Assembly (NCBI RefSeq): GCF_001447195.1
Contig: NZ_LFRI01000103.1
Coordinates: forward strand, 35,228 to 99,227
DNA: 64,000 bases
From: Aquabacterium parvum
Lineage (GTDB): Bacteria > Pseudomonadota > Gammaproteobacteria > Burkholderiales > Burkholderiaceae_C
Direction of reading: 5' to 3'
Shown here piece after piece: positions 18,694-27,147 of the stretch. Every line of letters starts with the position of its first letter. Positions within the stretch are counted from its first letter, which is position 1. A program made the translations under genes and the position numbers. The notes under the pieces were generated by a model. It was not told the origin of the DNA. It did no database searches and saw nothing but the letters and a program-made list of their open reading frames with translations.

Positions 18694-19437
18694 TCACACC
18701 GGGTCGTGCAGGCGACCACTGATGCCACCAGACAGGTCCAGGCAGGCGCCGGTCATGAAGGGGCTGCGGTCCGAACACACGAAGGCTGCCAGCTCGGCGA
18801 CCTCTTCGGGTGTGCCGATGCGACCGATGGGGTGGTGAGCTTCAAGCTGTGCAAACGCTTGCGGTTGGCCGTCAAAGCCGGCCTTGAGCATCGGGGTGCC
18901 GATGGCAGCCGGACAGATGGCGTTGACGCGAACCTGTCCGCCCAGGTCAACCGCCATGGCGCGCACCATGCCCGACAGCGCCGATTTGCTGGTGGCATAT
19001 GCCACGAAGCCGGGCTTGGTCAGGCGCTCATGGATGCTGGAGATGGCCAGCACGCTGCCATGACGCGCCTTCAATTCCGGCAGGAAGGCCTGTGTCAGCC
19101 AGAAGGGCGCCATCAGGTTGACGTTGAGGGTGGTCTGCCAGTCTTCGGGCGAAAGCTCGTCCGTTGGCTTGACCACCTGGAAGGCTGCGTTGTGCACGAT
19201 GGCCGAGAGCTCGCCGCCCGTTTCGGCACGCAGCGCGGCGATCAGCGCGGCACCACCAGGCGTGTCAGGGCTGGAGAGGTCAGCGAGGCTGCCCACCACG
19301 TGAGAGGCGCGGTCCAGCGCCACGCGGTCGGTGGAGACCACCCGCCAGCCCTGGGCTTCGAACACAGCGACGAGCGCGCGCCCGATGCCGCCAGCGGCAC
19401 CGGTGATCAGCGCGACGCGCTCGCCATGCGTGCTCAT
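18694..19437 (-). CDS. short-chain dehydrogenase/reductase
   Basis: The 247-residue classical SDR has NAD(P)-binding TGAAGGIG at residues 12-19, NNA-type segment HNAAF near 82, Ser133/Ser134 and the catalytic pair Tyr147-Lys151 (YATSKSALSG). A late CPAAIGTPM motif follows at about residue 175. It is most like 3-oxoacyl-ACP-reductase-type SDRs by sequence pattern, but context argues for sugar or hydroxyacid chemistry. Its ATG overlaps the stop of the 2-hydroxyacid dehydrogenase upstream (ATGA), and the cytidylyltransferase is the next gene in the series. Substrate: unknown. The trio probably makes an activated acidic building block. Confidence 0.88.
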   Translation of the reverse strand: MSTHGERVALITGAAGGIGRALVAVFEAQGWRVVSTDRVALDRASHVVGSLADLSSPDTPGGAALIAALRAETGGELSAIVHNAAFQVVKPTDELSPEDWQTTLNVNLMAPFWLTQAFLPELKARHGSVLAISSIHERLTKPGFVAYATSKSALSGMVRAMAVDLGGQVRVNAICPAAIGTPMLKAGFDGQPQAFAQLEAHHPIGRIGTPEEVAELAAFVCSDRSPFMTGACLDLSGGISGRLHDPV

Positions 19438-20369
19438 GCCTTGGCCACCCCCAGGAAACCGAACAGCGTGTCGATCGCGTGCAGGCTGCAGCGGATGACG
19501 CCGTCAACGGTGTTCGAGCCGTTGTGCGAGCCGAAGATGGTGTTGGGCATGCTGCGCAGCGGCGAGTCCATCGGCAGCGGCTCGACTTCGAACACATCGA
19601 GACCGACCGAGTGCACGACACCGTCCTGCATCGCCTGGATCAGCGCGGGCTCATCGATCAGCGGGCCGCGGGCCACGTTGACGATGCGCACGCCCTGCTT
19701 GACCTGCTTGAGCACGTCGGCGTTGAGCATGTGGTGGCTGCTGGGCGTGAGCGCGCAGGTGAAGGCGATGAAATCGGCCTCACCGATGCGCTGTGGCCAG
19801 GGGGCCATCTCGACGCCTGCCGGCGGCGTTTCCTTGTAGAAGGGGTCGTAGGCGACGATCTTCATGTCGCTGGCCAGCGCGCGGCGGGCCAGGTTGCGAC
19901 CGATGTCGCCCATGCCCACCAGGCCCAGGGTGCGACCCGACAGCGACAGGCCACGGGGCTTGGGCCACTCACCGTTGCGCACACCGCGGTCGATCTGGAA
20001 GGTCTCGCGCGCCAGCGCCGAGATGTAGGACATGCCCACATCGGCCACCTCGCCGCCGAACATGTTCGGGCAGTTGATGATGGGGAGCCCCAAGTCCTTG
20101 CAGGCGGCGAAGTCGACGTTGTCGACGCCGATGCCCCACTTGACGGCGGCCTTCAAGTTGCCGGCCTTGCCAGCGGTGAACACCTCGCGGTTGGCGGGGT
20201 CGTCACCGATGATCCAGCCGTCGTGCTGGGGCACGAGCTGCTTGAGTTCTTCGACGCTCAGGGTCTGGACCACGTTGGGCGTGGTCAGCTCGACGCCGGC
20301 CTTGGCGAAGATCGGACGGAACTCGTCGATCATGCGCAGCATCGGGGGGCAGGTCACGAGGACTTTCAT
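19434..20369 (-). CDS. D-isomer-specific 2-hydroxyacid dehydrogenase (phosphoglycerate dehydrogenase-like)
   Basis: The 311-residue protein is a short D-3-phosphoglycerate/2-hydroxyacid dehydrogenase. The Rossmann motif is GLVGMGDIG at residues 149-157. The catalytic triad is present: Arg234 in NVARGPLIDE, Glu263 in DVFEVEP and His282 in GSHNGSN. There is no C-terminal ACT domain, which argues against the SerA serine-biosynthesis enzyme. It lies three bases from the cytidylyltransferase and overlaps the SDR by four bases, so it is presumably co-translated with them. A role in producing a hydroxyacid or keto-acid precursor for CMP activation is inference. Substrate: unknown. Confidence 0.87.
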   Translation of the reverse strand: MKVLVTCPPMLRMIDEFRPIFAKAGVELTTPNVVQTLSVEELKQLVPQHDGWIIGDDPANREVFTAGKAGNLKAAVKWGIGVDNVDFAACKDLGLPIINCPNMFGGEVADVGMSYISALARETFQIDRGVRNGEWPKPRGLSLSGRTLGLVGMGDIGRNLARRALASDMKIVAYDPFYKETPPAGVEMAPWPQRIGEADFIAFTCALTPSSHHMLNADVLKQVKQGVRIVNVARGPLIDEPALIQAMQDGVVHSVGLDVFEVEPLPMDSPLRSMPNTIFGSHNGSNTVDGVIRCSLHAIDTLFGFLGVAKA

Positions 20370-20372
20370 GGC

Positions 20373-21080
20373 TCAGGCTCCCTTGCTTGCGTTGCGCGCG
20401 ACGTACATGGACATGGCTTCGGCCATCTCCCAGCTCTCGGCGTCGTCGATGTCGATGGATTCGGTCTTGCGCTGCTCCAGCATGCGGGCCTTCAGGCCAA
20501 TGCGGGCGTTGGCGGCGGCAAAGCTCTGGCCGGTGAAGACGAAGAGGTTGGAGTTCTCTTCGAACCAGGGCTCGAGGTCCTGCGTGCGGATCAGGTTCTT
20601 GGGGTCGTGGTTCACCGCGCTCATGTCGGCGCGGTAGAAGCGTGTCTGGTGCTTGTTGACGGTGAACACCGAGTCGTGCGCGCCGCTGGCCATGCCTTCC
20701 TTTTGCAGGGCAATCGCCTGACGGATGGTGTCGGCCGTCATCAGCGGGTTGGTGGTGTGCGTCATCAGGTAGATGTCGGCGGGGACGTTGGCCACGTCAT
20801 CACCCAGCACCAGGTTCATGCTGACGAAGTCACCGCAGATTTCGGGCTTGCGGTCGCGGATGAGCACGCGCTCGCGGTCGACCAGGCCGTTCTCGGCAAG
20901 GATGTGACGAGCATCGGTGTTGATGACGACGAGGTCGATCTCTTCAACGCTCAACAGCGTGTCGAGCACCCACTGGAACAGCGGCTTGCCATTGAAGAGG
21001 CGGAAGTTCTTGCCCTTGACGCGCTCGCTGTTGGCCTTCATAGGCAGCAGCGCGACGATGCGGGGTTTTTGGGAAGTCAT
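20373..21080 (-). CDS. acylneuraminate cytidylyltransferase family protein
   Basis: The 235-residue enzyme belongs to the CMP-NeuAc/CMP-Kdo synthetase group. The N-terminal nucleotide-binding motif is LLPMKANSERVKGKNFRLFN at residues 12-31, with the basic residues of the CTP site. Next come GKPLFQWVLDTL and, later, the metal-binding segment HTTNPLMTADTI. A long mid-region EICGDFVSMNLVLGDDV matches the acceptor-loop position. No NeuB or NeuC partner is present, so the product may not be a sialic acid. It stands at the start of the PGDH-like/SDR trio in the minus-strand series. It would give a CMP-activated acid for the GxGPSL-type transferase. Family firm; substrate not determined. Confidence 0.85.
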   Translation of the reverse strand: MTSQKPRIVALLPMKANSERVKGKNFRLFNGKPLFQWVLDTLLSVEEIDLVVINTDARHILAENGLVDRERVLIRDRKPEICGDFVSMNLVLGDDVANVPADIYLMTHTTNPLMTADTIRQAIALQKEGMASGAHDSVFTVNKHQTRFYRADMSAVNHDPKNLIRTQDLEPWFEENSNLFVFTGQSFAAANARIGLKARMLEQRKTESIDIDDAESWEMAEAMSMYVARNASKGA

Positions 21081-21104
21081 GACAGCAATGCCTTGAGAAA
21101 AAAC

Positions 21105-21986
21105 TCAACGGGGATAGAAATAGCTTTCCTTGTGCTCACGCGACATGCGGCGATGGAAATGGTTGCCGCGATAGGAGCCGGTGAACTGCATGAAGCGGTA
21201 GGTCAGGATGGCCTTGAAGTGCTGGCGCATGCAGCGTTGCTGCAGGGCCGCGCCCAGGTCCAGGAAGACGGCGCTGAAGAAGTAGCGCGAGACGTCGGCC
21301 CAGCTCAGGTGCACCTCCGGCATGATGTATTGCAGGGCGATGGCTTCGCGCTCGAAACGGCGGCGCACCTGCGTCCAGCTCTCGCTGTGCAGGTGGTAGA
21401 CCGCAGCGGGCGCCACGTAGGCGATCTTGTGCCCGCAGGCCACCAGGCGCTTGGCCAGGTGCATGTCCTCCAGGCCGGTGAGCTCCTCGTCGAAGGGGTG
21501 GTCGACCCAGACGGACTTGAGCATCGCGGCGTTCGCGTTGTTGCAGTAAAAGCCCTTCTGCGGGATCTTGGAGACAGCAGGGAAGTACTTGCCGAAGATC
21601 TGGCACTCGCTGAAGTGGCTGTCTTCGTTGCCCACCTGGCCACCGTAGGTGTAGGCGATGTCGTCCTTGCCGAGCGGCGCCACGAGATCGGCGATCCAGC
21701 GCGGGCCGGTGGGGATGCAGTGGCCGCTGACGAACACCAGCGCATCGCCGGTCGCGGCTGCGCACCCGATGTTCAGCGACCGACCAAAGGAAAACTCTTC
21801 CTTCTTGATCGGCACGACCCGGGTCGGGAACTCATTGGCGATCTTGACCGTGTTGTCGGTGGAGCCGGAGTCCACGATCACGGTCTCGATCTCGATGCCA
21901 TCGCGGTGCTGGTTCTGGATGCCTTCGAGCAGGGCACGCAGGTGCTTTTGCTCGTTGTACGTGCGGATGACGATGCTGACCTTCAT
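21105..21986 (-). CDS. glycosyltransferase family 2 (rhamnosyltransferase-like)
   Basis: The 293-residue GT-A enzyme starts with VSIVIRTYNEQKHLRALLEG and has ETVIVDSGSTDNTVKIA. The later FSFGRSLNIGCAAATGDALV is a segment common in rhamnosyltransferase-like GT2 proteins. A metal/acceptor motif FVSGHCIPTGPRWI follows (the usual DxD position is SGH), then a GLEDMHLAKRL ED-type catalytic helix near residue 175. No membrane anchor is seen. It lies between the cytidylyltransferase and epsI on the same strand. dTDP-rhamnose is made by the divergent rfb operon, so rhamnosyl transfer is possible. Donor assignment is a guess from the family. Confidence 0.88.
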   Translation of the reverse strand: MKVSIVIRTYNEQKHLRALLEGIQNQHRDGIEIETVIVDSGSTDNTVKIANEFPTRVVPIKKEEFSFGRSLNIGCAAATGDALVFVSGHCIPTGPRWIADLVAPLGKDDIAYTYGGQVGNEDSHFSECQIFGKYFPAVSKIPQKGFYCNNANAAMLKSVWVDHPFDEELTGLEDMHLAKRLVACGHKIAYVAPAAVYHLHSESWTQVRRRFEREAIALQYIMPEVHLSWADVSRYFFSAVFLDLGAALQQRCMRQHFKAILTYRFMQFTGSYRGNHFHRRMSREHKESYFYPR

Positions 21987-21996
21987 GACAGGGGGA

Positions 21997-22707
21997 TCAC
22001 TGCTTGACCAGGTCGGCCTCGTTGCCCAGCAGCATGGCGCGGGTCTTGGCGGGTGAGGCCGCGATCAGGTCGGCGATGAAGCGGTCCTGCAGCTTGTACG
22101 CTTGTTCTTTGTCGGTGTCGATGGTCGACACACGCACCAGCAGGCCATCAGGCGTGTAGCCCTTGATCAGGCCGTTCTTGACGCGGGCCACGTTCTGCTC
22201 GAACCAGCCGCGAACCAGGTAGTCGCCCGAGCGGATCCAGTAGGTGATCGGCTCGTTGCGGGGGCCGAGCTTGGCCACCAGGCGCATGTTGGGGATGTCG
22301 AGCTTGCCGCCCTCGACCAAGGTGCTGCCCTTGGCGGGCGTGTCGATGACAAAACCCTGCCCCACGTAGCAAACCTCGGGCTTGTGCACCTGCATGGCGC
22401 GACTTTGGTCCGCACCGTAAGCCAGCGACAGCATCACGCGTTCGCCCTTGTCGTTGACGTAGGTGCGCGAGAGGTTGTCGGTGTAGTAGCGCGCCAAGGA
22501 GGCCAGCACCTCGGGGTTGACGATCTGCTGAACGGCCGCAGGCTCCAGGTACCAGGCACCGAAGGACTTGGGCACCAGCTCCTCGAGTGAGGTTTCAGGC
22601 TTTTGCCCGGGTGCGTAGAGCTGCTTGGGCGTCAGGGCGATGGCGGTGGCGGCAGCCGCCACCATCACACCGGTCAGAACGAAGGCACGGATCCTCATGG
22701 GGCTCAA
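21997..22707 (-). CDS. epsI: exosortase-associated protein EpsI (XrtB type)
   Basis: The 236-residue protein has an N-terminal membrane segment (residues 6-24) followed by a soluble periplasmic domain of the EpsI family, which partners with exosortases. Visible family features are [12 protein letters not shown], the [15 protein letters not shown] stretch, [20 protein letters not shown] with the conserved Cys, and a late [14 protein letters not shown] segment. The ATG at 22707 overlaps the fcl stop by four bases. It is separated from xrtB by about 4.4 kb of gmd, fcl, epsG and epsF, although in many genomes the two are adjacent or fused. Its biochemical role is unknown. It is thought to act with exosortase in polymer or protein processing. 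Confidence 0.9.
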   Translation of the reverse strand: MSPMRIRAFVLTGVMVAAAATAIALTPKQLYAPGQKPETSLEELVPKSFGAWYLEPAAVQQIVNPEVLASLARYYTDNLSRTYVNDKGERVMLSLAYGADQSRAMQVHKPEVCYVGQGFVIDTPAKGSTLVEGGKLDIPNMRLVAKLGPRNEPITYWIRSGDYLVRGWFEQNVARVKNGLIKGYTPDGLLVRVSTIDTDKEQAYKLQDRFIADLIAASPAKTRAMLLGNEADLVKQ

Positions 22708-23633
22708 CCTTGTTTGCTCAGGAAGTCCTGGTAGGCCAGGGCGATGCCGTCTTTCAGCGTGGTGCTGGCTCGCCAGCCCAGGCCGCTCAGGCGCGAAACG
22801 TCCATCAGCTTGCGGGGTGTGCCGTCAGGCTTGCTGGTGTCAAAGGTCAGGTCGCCAGCAAAGCCGACCACCTCGATCACGGTTTGTGCCAGCTCGCGGA
22901 TGGTCACGTCGGTGCCGGTGCCGATGTTCACGAGCGGGCCGTCGTAGCCCTTTTCCATCAGGTGCACGCAGGCGTCGGCGAGGTCGTCTGCGTAGAGGAA
23001 CTCGCGCATGGGCGTGCCAGTGCCCCAGACCACGAGTTCGCGGTCACCACGTTGCTTGGCTTCGTGGGCCTTGCGGATCAGGGCGGGCAGCACATGGCTG
23101 TTGTTGAGGTCGTAGTTGTCGTTGATGCCGTACAGGTTGGTGGGCATCACCGAGATGTACTGGCGACCGAACTGGTGGTTGTAGGCCTCGCAGAGCTTGA
23201 TGCCAGCGATCTTGGCGATGGCATAGGGCTCGTTGGTGGGCTCCAGGGGGCCGGTCAGCAGGCAGTCTTCCTTCAGGGGCTGTGGGGCCAGCTTGGGGTA
23301 GATGCAGCTCGAGCCCAGGAACATCAGGGCTTGCGTGCCGGCCAGGTGAGCGCCATGGATCAGGTTGGCTTCGATGACCAGGTTCTGGTACAGGAAATCG
23401 GCGCGGTAGGTGTTGTTGGCGTGGATGCCGCCCACCTTGGCCGCTGCGATGAACAGGTAGTCGAACTTCTGCTCGGCCAGGAAGGCGTGCACGGCCGCCT
23501 GGTTCAGCAGGTCGAGTTCGCTGCGGCTGCGGGTGACCACCTGGGAGTAGCCGGCGGCTTGCAGGCGGCGCACGATGGCGCTGCCCACCATGCCGCGGTG
23601 GCCCGCGACGAAGATCTTGGCGTTCTTGTCCAT
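22704..23633 (-). CDS. fcl: GDP-L-fucose synthase
   Basis: The 309-residue SDR-type epimerase/reductase converts GDP-4-keto-6-deoxy-D-mannose to GDP-L-fucose. Seen: cofactor motif [16 protein letters not shown] at the N-terminus, [40 protein letters not shown] (catalytic Ser-Cys region), [10 protein letters not shown] with the Tyr-Lys pair, and [19 protein letters not shown]. All are characteristic. ATG at 23633 is chosen over an overlapping GTG at 23648 because it gives the usual [11 protein letters not shown] start. It follows gmd directly on the minus strand. The pathway also needs GDP-mannose, whose genes are not in this window. Confidence 0.96.
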   Translation of the reverse strand: MDKNAKIFVAGHRGMVGSAIVRRLQAAGYSQVVTRSRSELDLLNQAAVHAFLAEQKFDYLFIAAAKVGGIHANNTYRADFLYQNLVIEANLIHGAHLAGTQALMFLGSSCIYPKLAPQPLKEDCLLTGPLEPTNEPYAIAKIAGIKLCEAYNHQFGRQYISVMPTNLYGINDNYDLNNSHVLPALIRKAHEAKQRGDRELVVWGTGTPMREFLYADDLADACVHLMEKGYDGPLVNIGTGTDVTIRELAQTVIEVVGFAGDLTFDTSKPDGTPRKLMDVSRLSGLGWRASTTLKDGIALAYQDFLSKQG

Positions 23634-23644
23634 GGCGCGCGGGC

Positions 23645-24775
23645 TCACTCGTGGTAGTCGTAGGCCTGGTAGCCGGCCGACTTGACCAGGCTGTCGCGCT
23701 TGGCCGAGGTGTAGTCGCTTTCGACCATTTCCTTGACCAGCTCGGGCAGGGAAATCTTGGGCGTCCAGCCCAGCTTTTCACGGGCCTTGGTCGGATCGCC
23801 CAGCAGGGTCTCGACTTCGGTCGGACGGTAGTAGCGCGGGTCGACGCGCACGATCACGTCACCGACCTTGCACTTGGCCAGCATCTCGCCATTGACCGGC
23901 TCGACCTTGGTCACGCGGCCGACTTCCTGTTCGGCTTCGCCTTCGAACGCGACGGTCACGCCCAGTTCCTTGGCCGCGAACTCGACGAATTGGCGCACGC
24001 TGAACTGCACGCCAGTGGCGATGACGAAGTCTTCGGCCTTGTCCTGCTGCAGCATCAGCCACTGCATTTCGACGTAGTCCTTGGCATGACCCCAGTCACG
24101 CAGGGCGCTCATGTTGCCCAGGTACAGGCAGTCCTGCAGACCCAGTGCAATGCGGGCGATCGCGCGGGTGATCTTGCGGGTCACGAAGGTCTCGCCACGC
24201 AGCGGGCTTTCGTGGTTGAACAGCACGCCGTTGCAGGCGTACATGCCATAAGCCTCGCGGTAGTTCACCGTGATCCAGTAGGCGTACATCTTGGCCACGG
24301 CGTACGGGCTGCGCGGGTAGAAGGGGGTGGTCTCCTTCTGGGGGATCTCTTGCACCAGGCCGTACAGCTCGGAGGTGGAAGCCTGGTAGAAGCGGGTCTT
24401 CTTTTCCAGGCCCAGGATGCGGATGGCTTCGAGCAGGCGCAGGGCGCCGATGCCGTCGCAGTTGGCCGTGTACTCGGGCTCTTCGAACGAGACGGCCACG
24501 TGCGATTGGGCCGCCAGGTTGTAGATCTCGTCAGGCTGCACCTTCTGAACGATGCGCACCAGCGAGGTGGAGTCGGTCAGGTCGCCGTAGTGCAGCACGA
24601 AGTTGCGGTTGTCGACGTGCGGGTCCTGGTAGAGGTGGTCGATGCGGTCGGTGTTGAACAGCGAGGAGCGGCGCTTGATGCCGTGCACCTCGTAGCCCTT
24701 CTTGAGCAGGAACTCGGCAAGGTAGGCGCCGTCCTGGCCGGTCACCCCTGTGATCAATGCGACTTTTTTACTCAT
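23645..24775 (-). CDS. gmd: GDP-mannose 4,6-dehydratase
   Basis: The 376-residue extended SDR converts GDP-D-mannose to GDP-4-keto-6-deoxy-D-mannose. Motifs: [19 protein letters not shown] at the N-terminus, [38 protein letters not shown] with catalytic Thr/Glu, [20 protein letters not shown] with the Tyr-Lys dyad, and [19 protein letters not shown]. Length and order match well-characterised Gmd proteins. It supplies the substrate for fcl just downstream. A GDP-rhamnose or other GDP-6-deoxy product is possible in principle, but adjacency to fcl makes GDP-L-fucose the expected output. Confidence 0.97.
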   Translation of the reverse strand: MSKKVALITGVTGQDGAYLAEFLLKKGYEVHGIKRRSSLFNTDRIDHLYQDPHVDNRNFVLHYGDLTDSTSLVRIVQKVQPDEIYNLAAQSHVAVSFEEPEYTANCDGIGALRLLEAIRILGLEKKTRFYQASTSELYGLVQEIPQKETTPFYPRSPYAVAKMYAYWITVNYREAYGMYACNGVLFNHESPLRGETFVTRKITRAIARIALGLQDCLYLGNMSALRDWGHAKDYVEMQWLMLQQDKAEDFVIATGVQFSVRQFVEFAAKELGVTVAFEGEAEQEVGRVTKVEPVNGEMLAKCKVGDVIVRVDPRYYRPTEVETLLGDPTKAREKLGWTPKISLPELVKEMVESDYTSAKRDSLVKSAGYQAYDYHE

Positions 24776-24799
24776 GATGCTGCTGCTGGAAGGAATGGA

Positions 24800-25678
24800 T
24801 CAAAACTCGTTGACGGCGACGCCAACAATGCTCACGGAAGATTTTTTGACCGACGTGATGAGCTTTTTCATGTCGTCGGTGCGGCTGGTGTCGCGACGGG
24901 CCACCACCACGGCGGCACCGCACGCGGCGGCGATCACGCGGGCGTCGGAGCCGGCCGAGGCGGCAGGGGTGTCCACGATCACGTAGTCGAATTTGTTGAG
25001 AAGCTCTTTCATGAAGAGCCCGAAAGCCGGGCGTTGGACCAGCTCGAGCGGGTTCGGCGGGGTCACGCCAACGGGCAACAGGAACAGGCTGGGCAGGTCG
25101 GGCACCGGGCGGATGACGTTGCTGGCCGATCGTCCCGAGAGGATGCCGCTGAGGCCGACCTTGCTCTTGATGTTGAAAAGCTCGTGCAGGCGAGGCGAGC
25201 GCATGTCGGCGTCGACCAGCAGCGTGCGTCCACCCAGCTGACTGAACGCCACCGCCAGGTTGGCCGCCAGGTAGGACTTTCCGTCGCCTGTGGCCGCGCT
25301 GATGATGGCTGCCGCCTTTTTCTTGCCTTCGCCAGAGAAAACGGTGGAGATGAGCTGGCTGCGCAGGTCGCGGAAGGCTTCGGCCGACTCGCTGAATGGG
25401 TGGGACGCGGCCACCAGTTCTTCGCTGATCTTCTGCTCAGCCGTGGATGGTGAATACGGATAATGAAACTGTTGCGACAGGGCCCACAGCACGTCTTCGC
25501 GCTTGACGAGGCCCAGGGCCACAGCGGCTTCGCCGAACTTGACGCCGTGTTCGCGCTGGTAGACGAGGACTTCCTCGACCTGCTCGGGGCTCAGGTTGTT
25601 GGCATCACGGATGATGTCGCCGATGGACTTCTCGGCAGGGCGTTGGGGTGCTGCGCCCGGATTGGGGGTCGGAATCAT
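24800..25678 (-). CDS. epsG: EPS-associated BY-kinase-like protein EpsG
   Basis: The 292-residue protein begins with an N-terminal helical region like that of EpsG/type II secretion E-like proteins (SIGDIIRDANNLSPEQVEEV). A Walker A motif follows in SAATGDGKSYLAANLAVAFS near residue 125, and a BY-kinase Walker A' in TLLVDADMRSPRLHELF. A Walker B-like YVIVDTPAA comes later. The family is known as chain-length determinant protein tyrosine kinase EpsG and works with EpsF. No C-terminal tyrosine cluster is seen (the protein ends GVAVNEF), as is common for this sub-family. ATG at 25678 follows the EpsF stop after 14 bases; the longer open frame upstream is not family-like. It acts on the cytoplasmic side of the EpsF complex. 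Confidence 0.9.
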   Translation of the reverse strand: MIPTPNPGAAPQRPAEKSIGDIIRDANNLSPEQVEEVLVYQREHGVKFGEAAVALGLVKREDVLWALSQQFHYPYSPSTAEQKISEELVAASHPFSESAEAFRDLRSQLISTVFSGEGKKKAAAIISAATGDGKSYLAANLAVAFSQLGGRTLLVDADMRSPRLHELFNIKSKVGLSGILSGRSASNVIRPVPDLPSLFLLPVGVTPPNPLELVQRPAFGLFMKELLNKFDYVIVDTPAASAGSDARVIAAACGAAVVVARRDTSRTDDMKKLITSVKKSSVSIVGVAVNEF

Positions 25679-25692
25679 GTCGTGAACGGCCT

Positions 25693-27120
25693 TTAGCTGC
25701 GGGGGGCGGTCAGTTCGGGCAGGGTGCGCGATTCGGTGTCGGTGGCGGTCTTCTTGCGCCACGGCAGGGCCCGGGGTTCAGGCTTGTTGCGCGTGGGGAT
25801 CGAGCCCAGCACCGGCAGCTCCAGCAGCTCCGTGACGTCAAAGTCGGTGCGCAGGCGGCGATCGCGGATTTCCAGCAACAGGCCCACGATCACGGACAGC
25901 ATGCCGCCAGCCAACACGGCCAGGACCATGTTGATCATGATGCGAGGCGAGGAGGGCTCGGAGGGCGGCATGGCCTGCTTGATGACCGAGACGTTCGTCT
26001 GGTTGCTCTGGCCCTCAATGGCCACTTGGCTCAAACGTGCGTTGATGGTCTCGTAAGAACGCTGGGCGCTTTCGACATCGCGCAGCAGCACCGATGCCTC
26101 GTCGCGTTGCTCTTTGAGCTTGAGGATCTTTTCGCGCTGTTGCTCCAGGGCCTCGCGGATCTGGGCTTCACGCTGTTGGCTCACAGCGCTGTTGATGGCC
26201 ACGCTGGTGTTCACGCGGCTGGCTTCGGCGGCGATGCGGTCGCGCAATTCGTTGATGCTCGCCTGTGCTTCGATGACCTGGGGGTGAGCCGATCCGAGGC
26301 GAGAGTTCAGCTCCTTCAGGCGTGCCTCCTGCCGGGACATCTCGGCTTTGAGCGTCGAGACCACGGGGTTGTTGAGCACTTCCTGGCTGCTGCTGCTGGC
26401 CTTTGCCTTGCGGCTGCTGGCTTCGGCGCTCATGGTCTGCACTGCAACGAGTTGTGAAGACAGCTCATTGAGGCGGGCGTTTTCGACGTCCAGGCGCTCG
26501 TCGGTTGCGATGAGGCCCTTTTCCTTTTGATAAGCGGACAAGCGGCCTTGGGCTGCCTCCAGGCGCTCACGCGCCAACTTGGCTTGAGATTCGAACAGCG
26601 CGCCAAACTGGCGAGCCGGCTCGATGCGCAACTCCAGCGTGGTGTTGATGTAGCTCTGCACGAAAGCGTTCGCGATCGCTGCCGCAAAGGCGGGATCTGC
26701 GGCTTCGTAGGAGAACGAAATCACGCTGGACTCGCGAGACGGGCGCACTTCCAGACCGGCCTGGAGCAAACCAGCCAACCAGGCCTCGAAGGAGCCGACC
26801 CCTGAGGTCTTCTCTTGCCACTGAGCGCGCATTTCCGTGCTCTCGGTCAGGCGCAGGGCGCGCACCGCACCTCGCGCCACCCGTTCGCTCTGGATCAGGT
26901 CCATCTGGGTGGCCATGTAGCCGGGGGTCAACATCGCAGGCAGCACCATGCCGGCGATCGGGTCGGGTGACTTGACGTCAACGAGCACCGAGGCCGAAGC
27001 CGTGTACTTCTTGGGCAGCAGCAGGACGCCGGCCAGGACGGTGAGGACCACCGCCAGGAAGACGGCCAGCATGATGCGCCAGCGGGCTTTGAAGATGATC
27101 AGGAGCTGACTAGGTGACAT
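25693..27120 (-). CDS. epsF: chain-length determinant protein EpsF (Wzz/GumC-like)
   Basis: The 475-residue inner-membrane protein has transmembrane helices near residues 16-34 and 403-425 and a large periplasmic coiled-coil domain between. The Wzz domain is seen as KKYTASASVLVDVKSPDP near residue 35, and the late PSSPRIMINMVLAVLAGG is the proline-rich second-TM signature. The central region has many heptad-like stretches (EALEQQREKILKLKEQRDEA). The short C-terminal cytoplasmic tail would contact EpsG. EpsF controls EPS chain length and export in exosortase B loci. It lies between xrtB and epsG on the minus strand. Confidence 0.92.
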   Translation of the reverse strand: MSPSQLLIIFKARWRIMLAVFLAVVLTVLAGVLLLPKKYTASASVLVDVKSPDPIAGMVLPAMLTPGYMATQMDLIQSERVARGAVRALRLTESTEMRAQWQEKTSGVGSFEAWLAGLLQAGLEVRPSRESSVISFSYEAADPAFAAAIANAFVQSYINTTLELRIEPARQFGALFESQAKLARERLEAAQGRLSAYQKEKGLIATDERLDVENARLNELSSQLVAVQTMSAEASSRKAKASSSSQEVLNNPVVSTLKAEMSRQEARLKELNSRLGSAHPQVIEAQASINELRDRIAAEASRVNTSVAINSAVSQQREAQIREALEQQREKILKLKEQRDEASVLLRDVESAQRSYETINARLSQVAIEGQSNQTNVSVIKQAMPPSEPSSPRIMINMVLAVLAGGMLSVIVGLLLEIRDRRLRTDFDVTELLELPVLGSIPTRNKPEPRALPWRKKTATDTESRTLPELTAPRS

Positions 27121-27147
27121 GTTCTGTCAATCGTTGGGTGTACAACC

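Noticed and set aside
17344..22007. Plus-strand frames of 831 and 842 codons
   Set aside because: Both run antisense to flippase, SDR, PGDH, cytidylyltransferase and GT2 genes, all with recognisable motifs.
24800..25678. EpsG as an abnormal kinase because it lacks a C-terminal tyrosine cluster
   Set aside because: The EpsG sub-family normally ends soon after the kinase core without this tail, so it is not evidence of decay.
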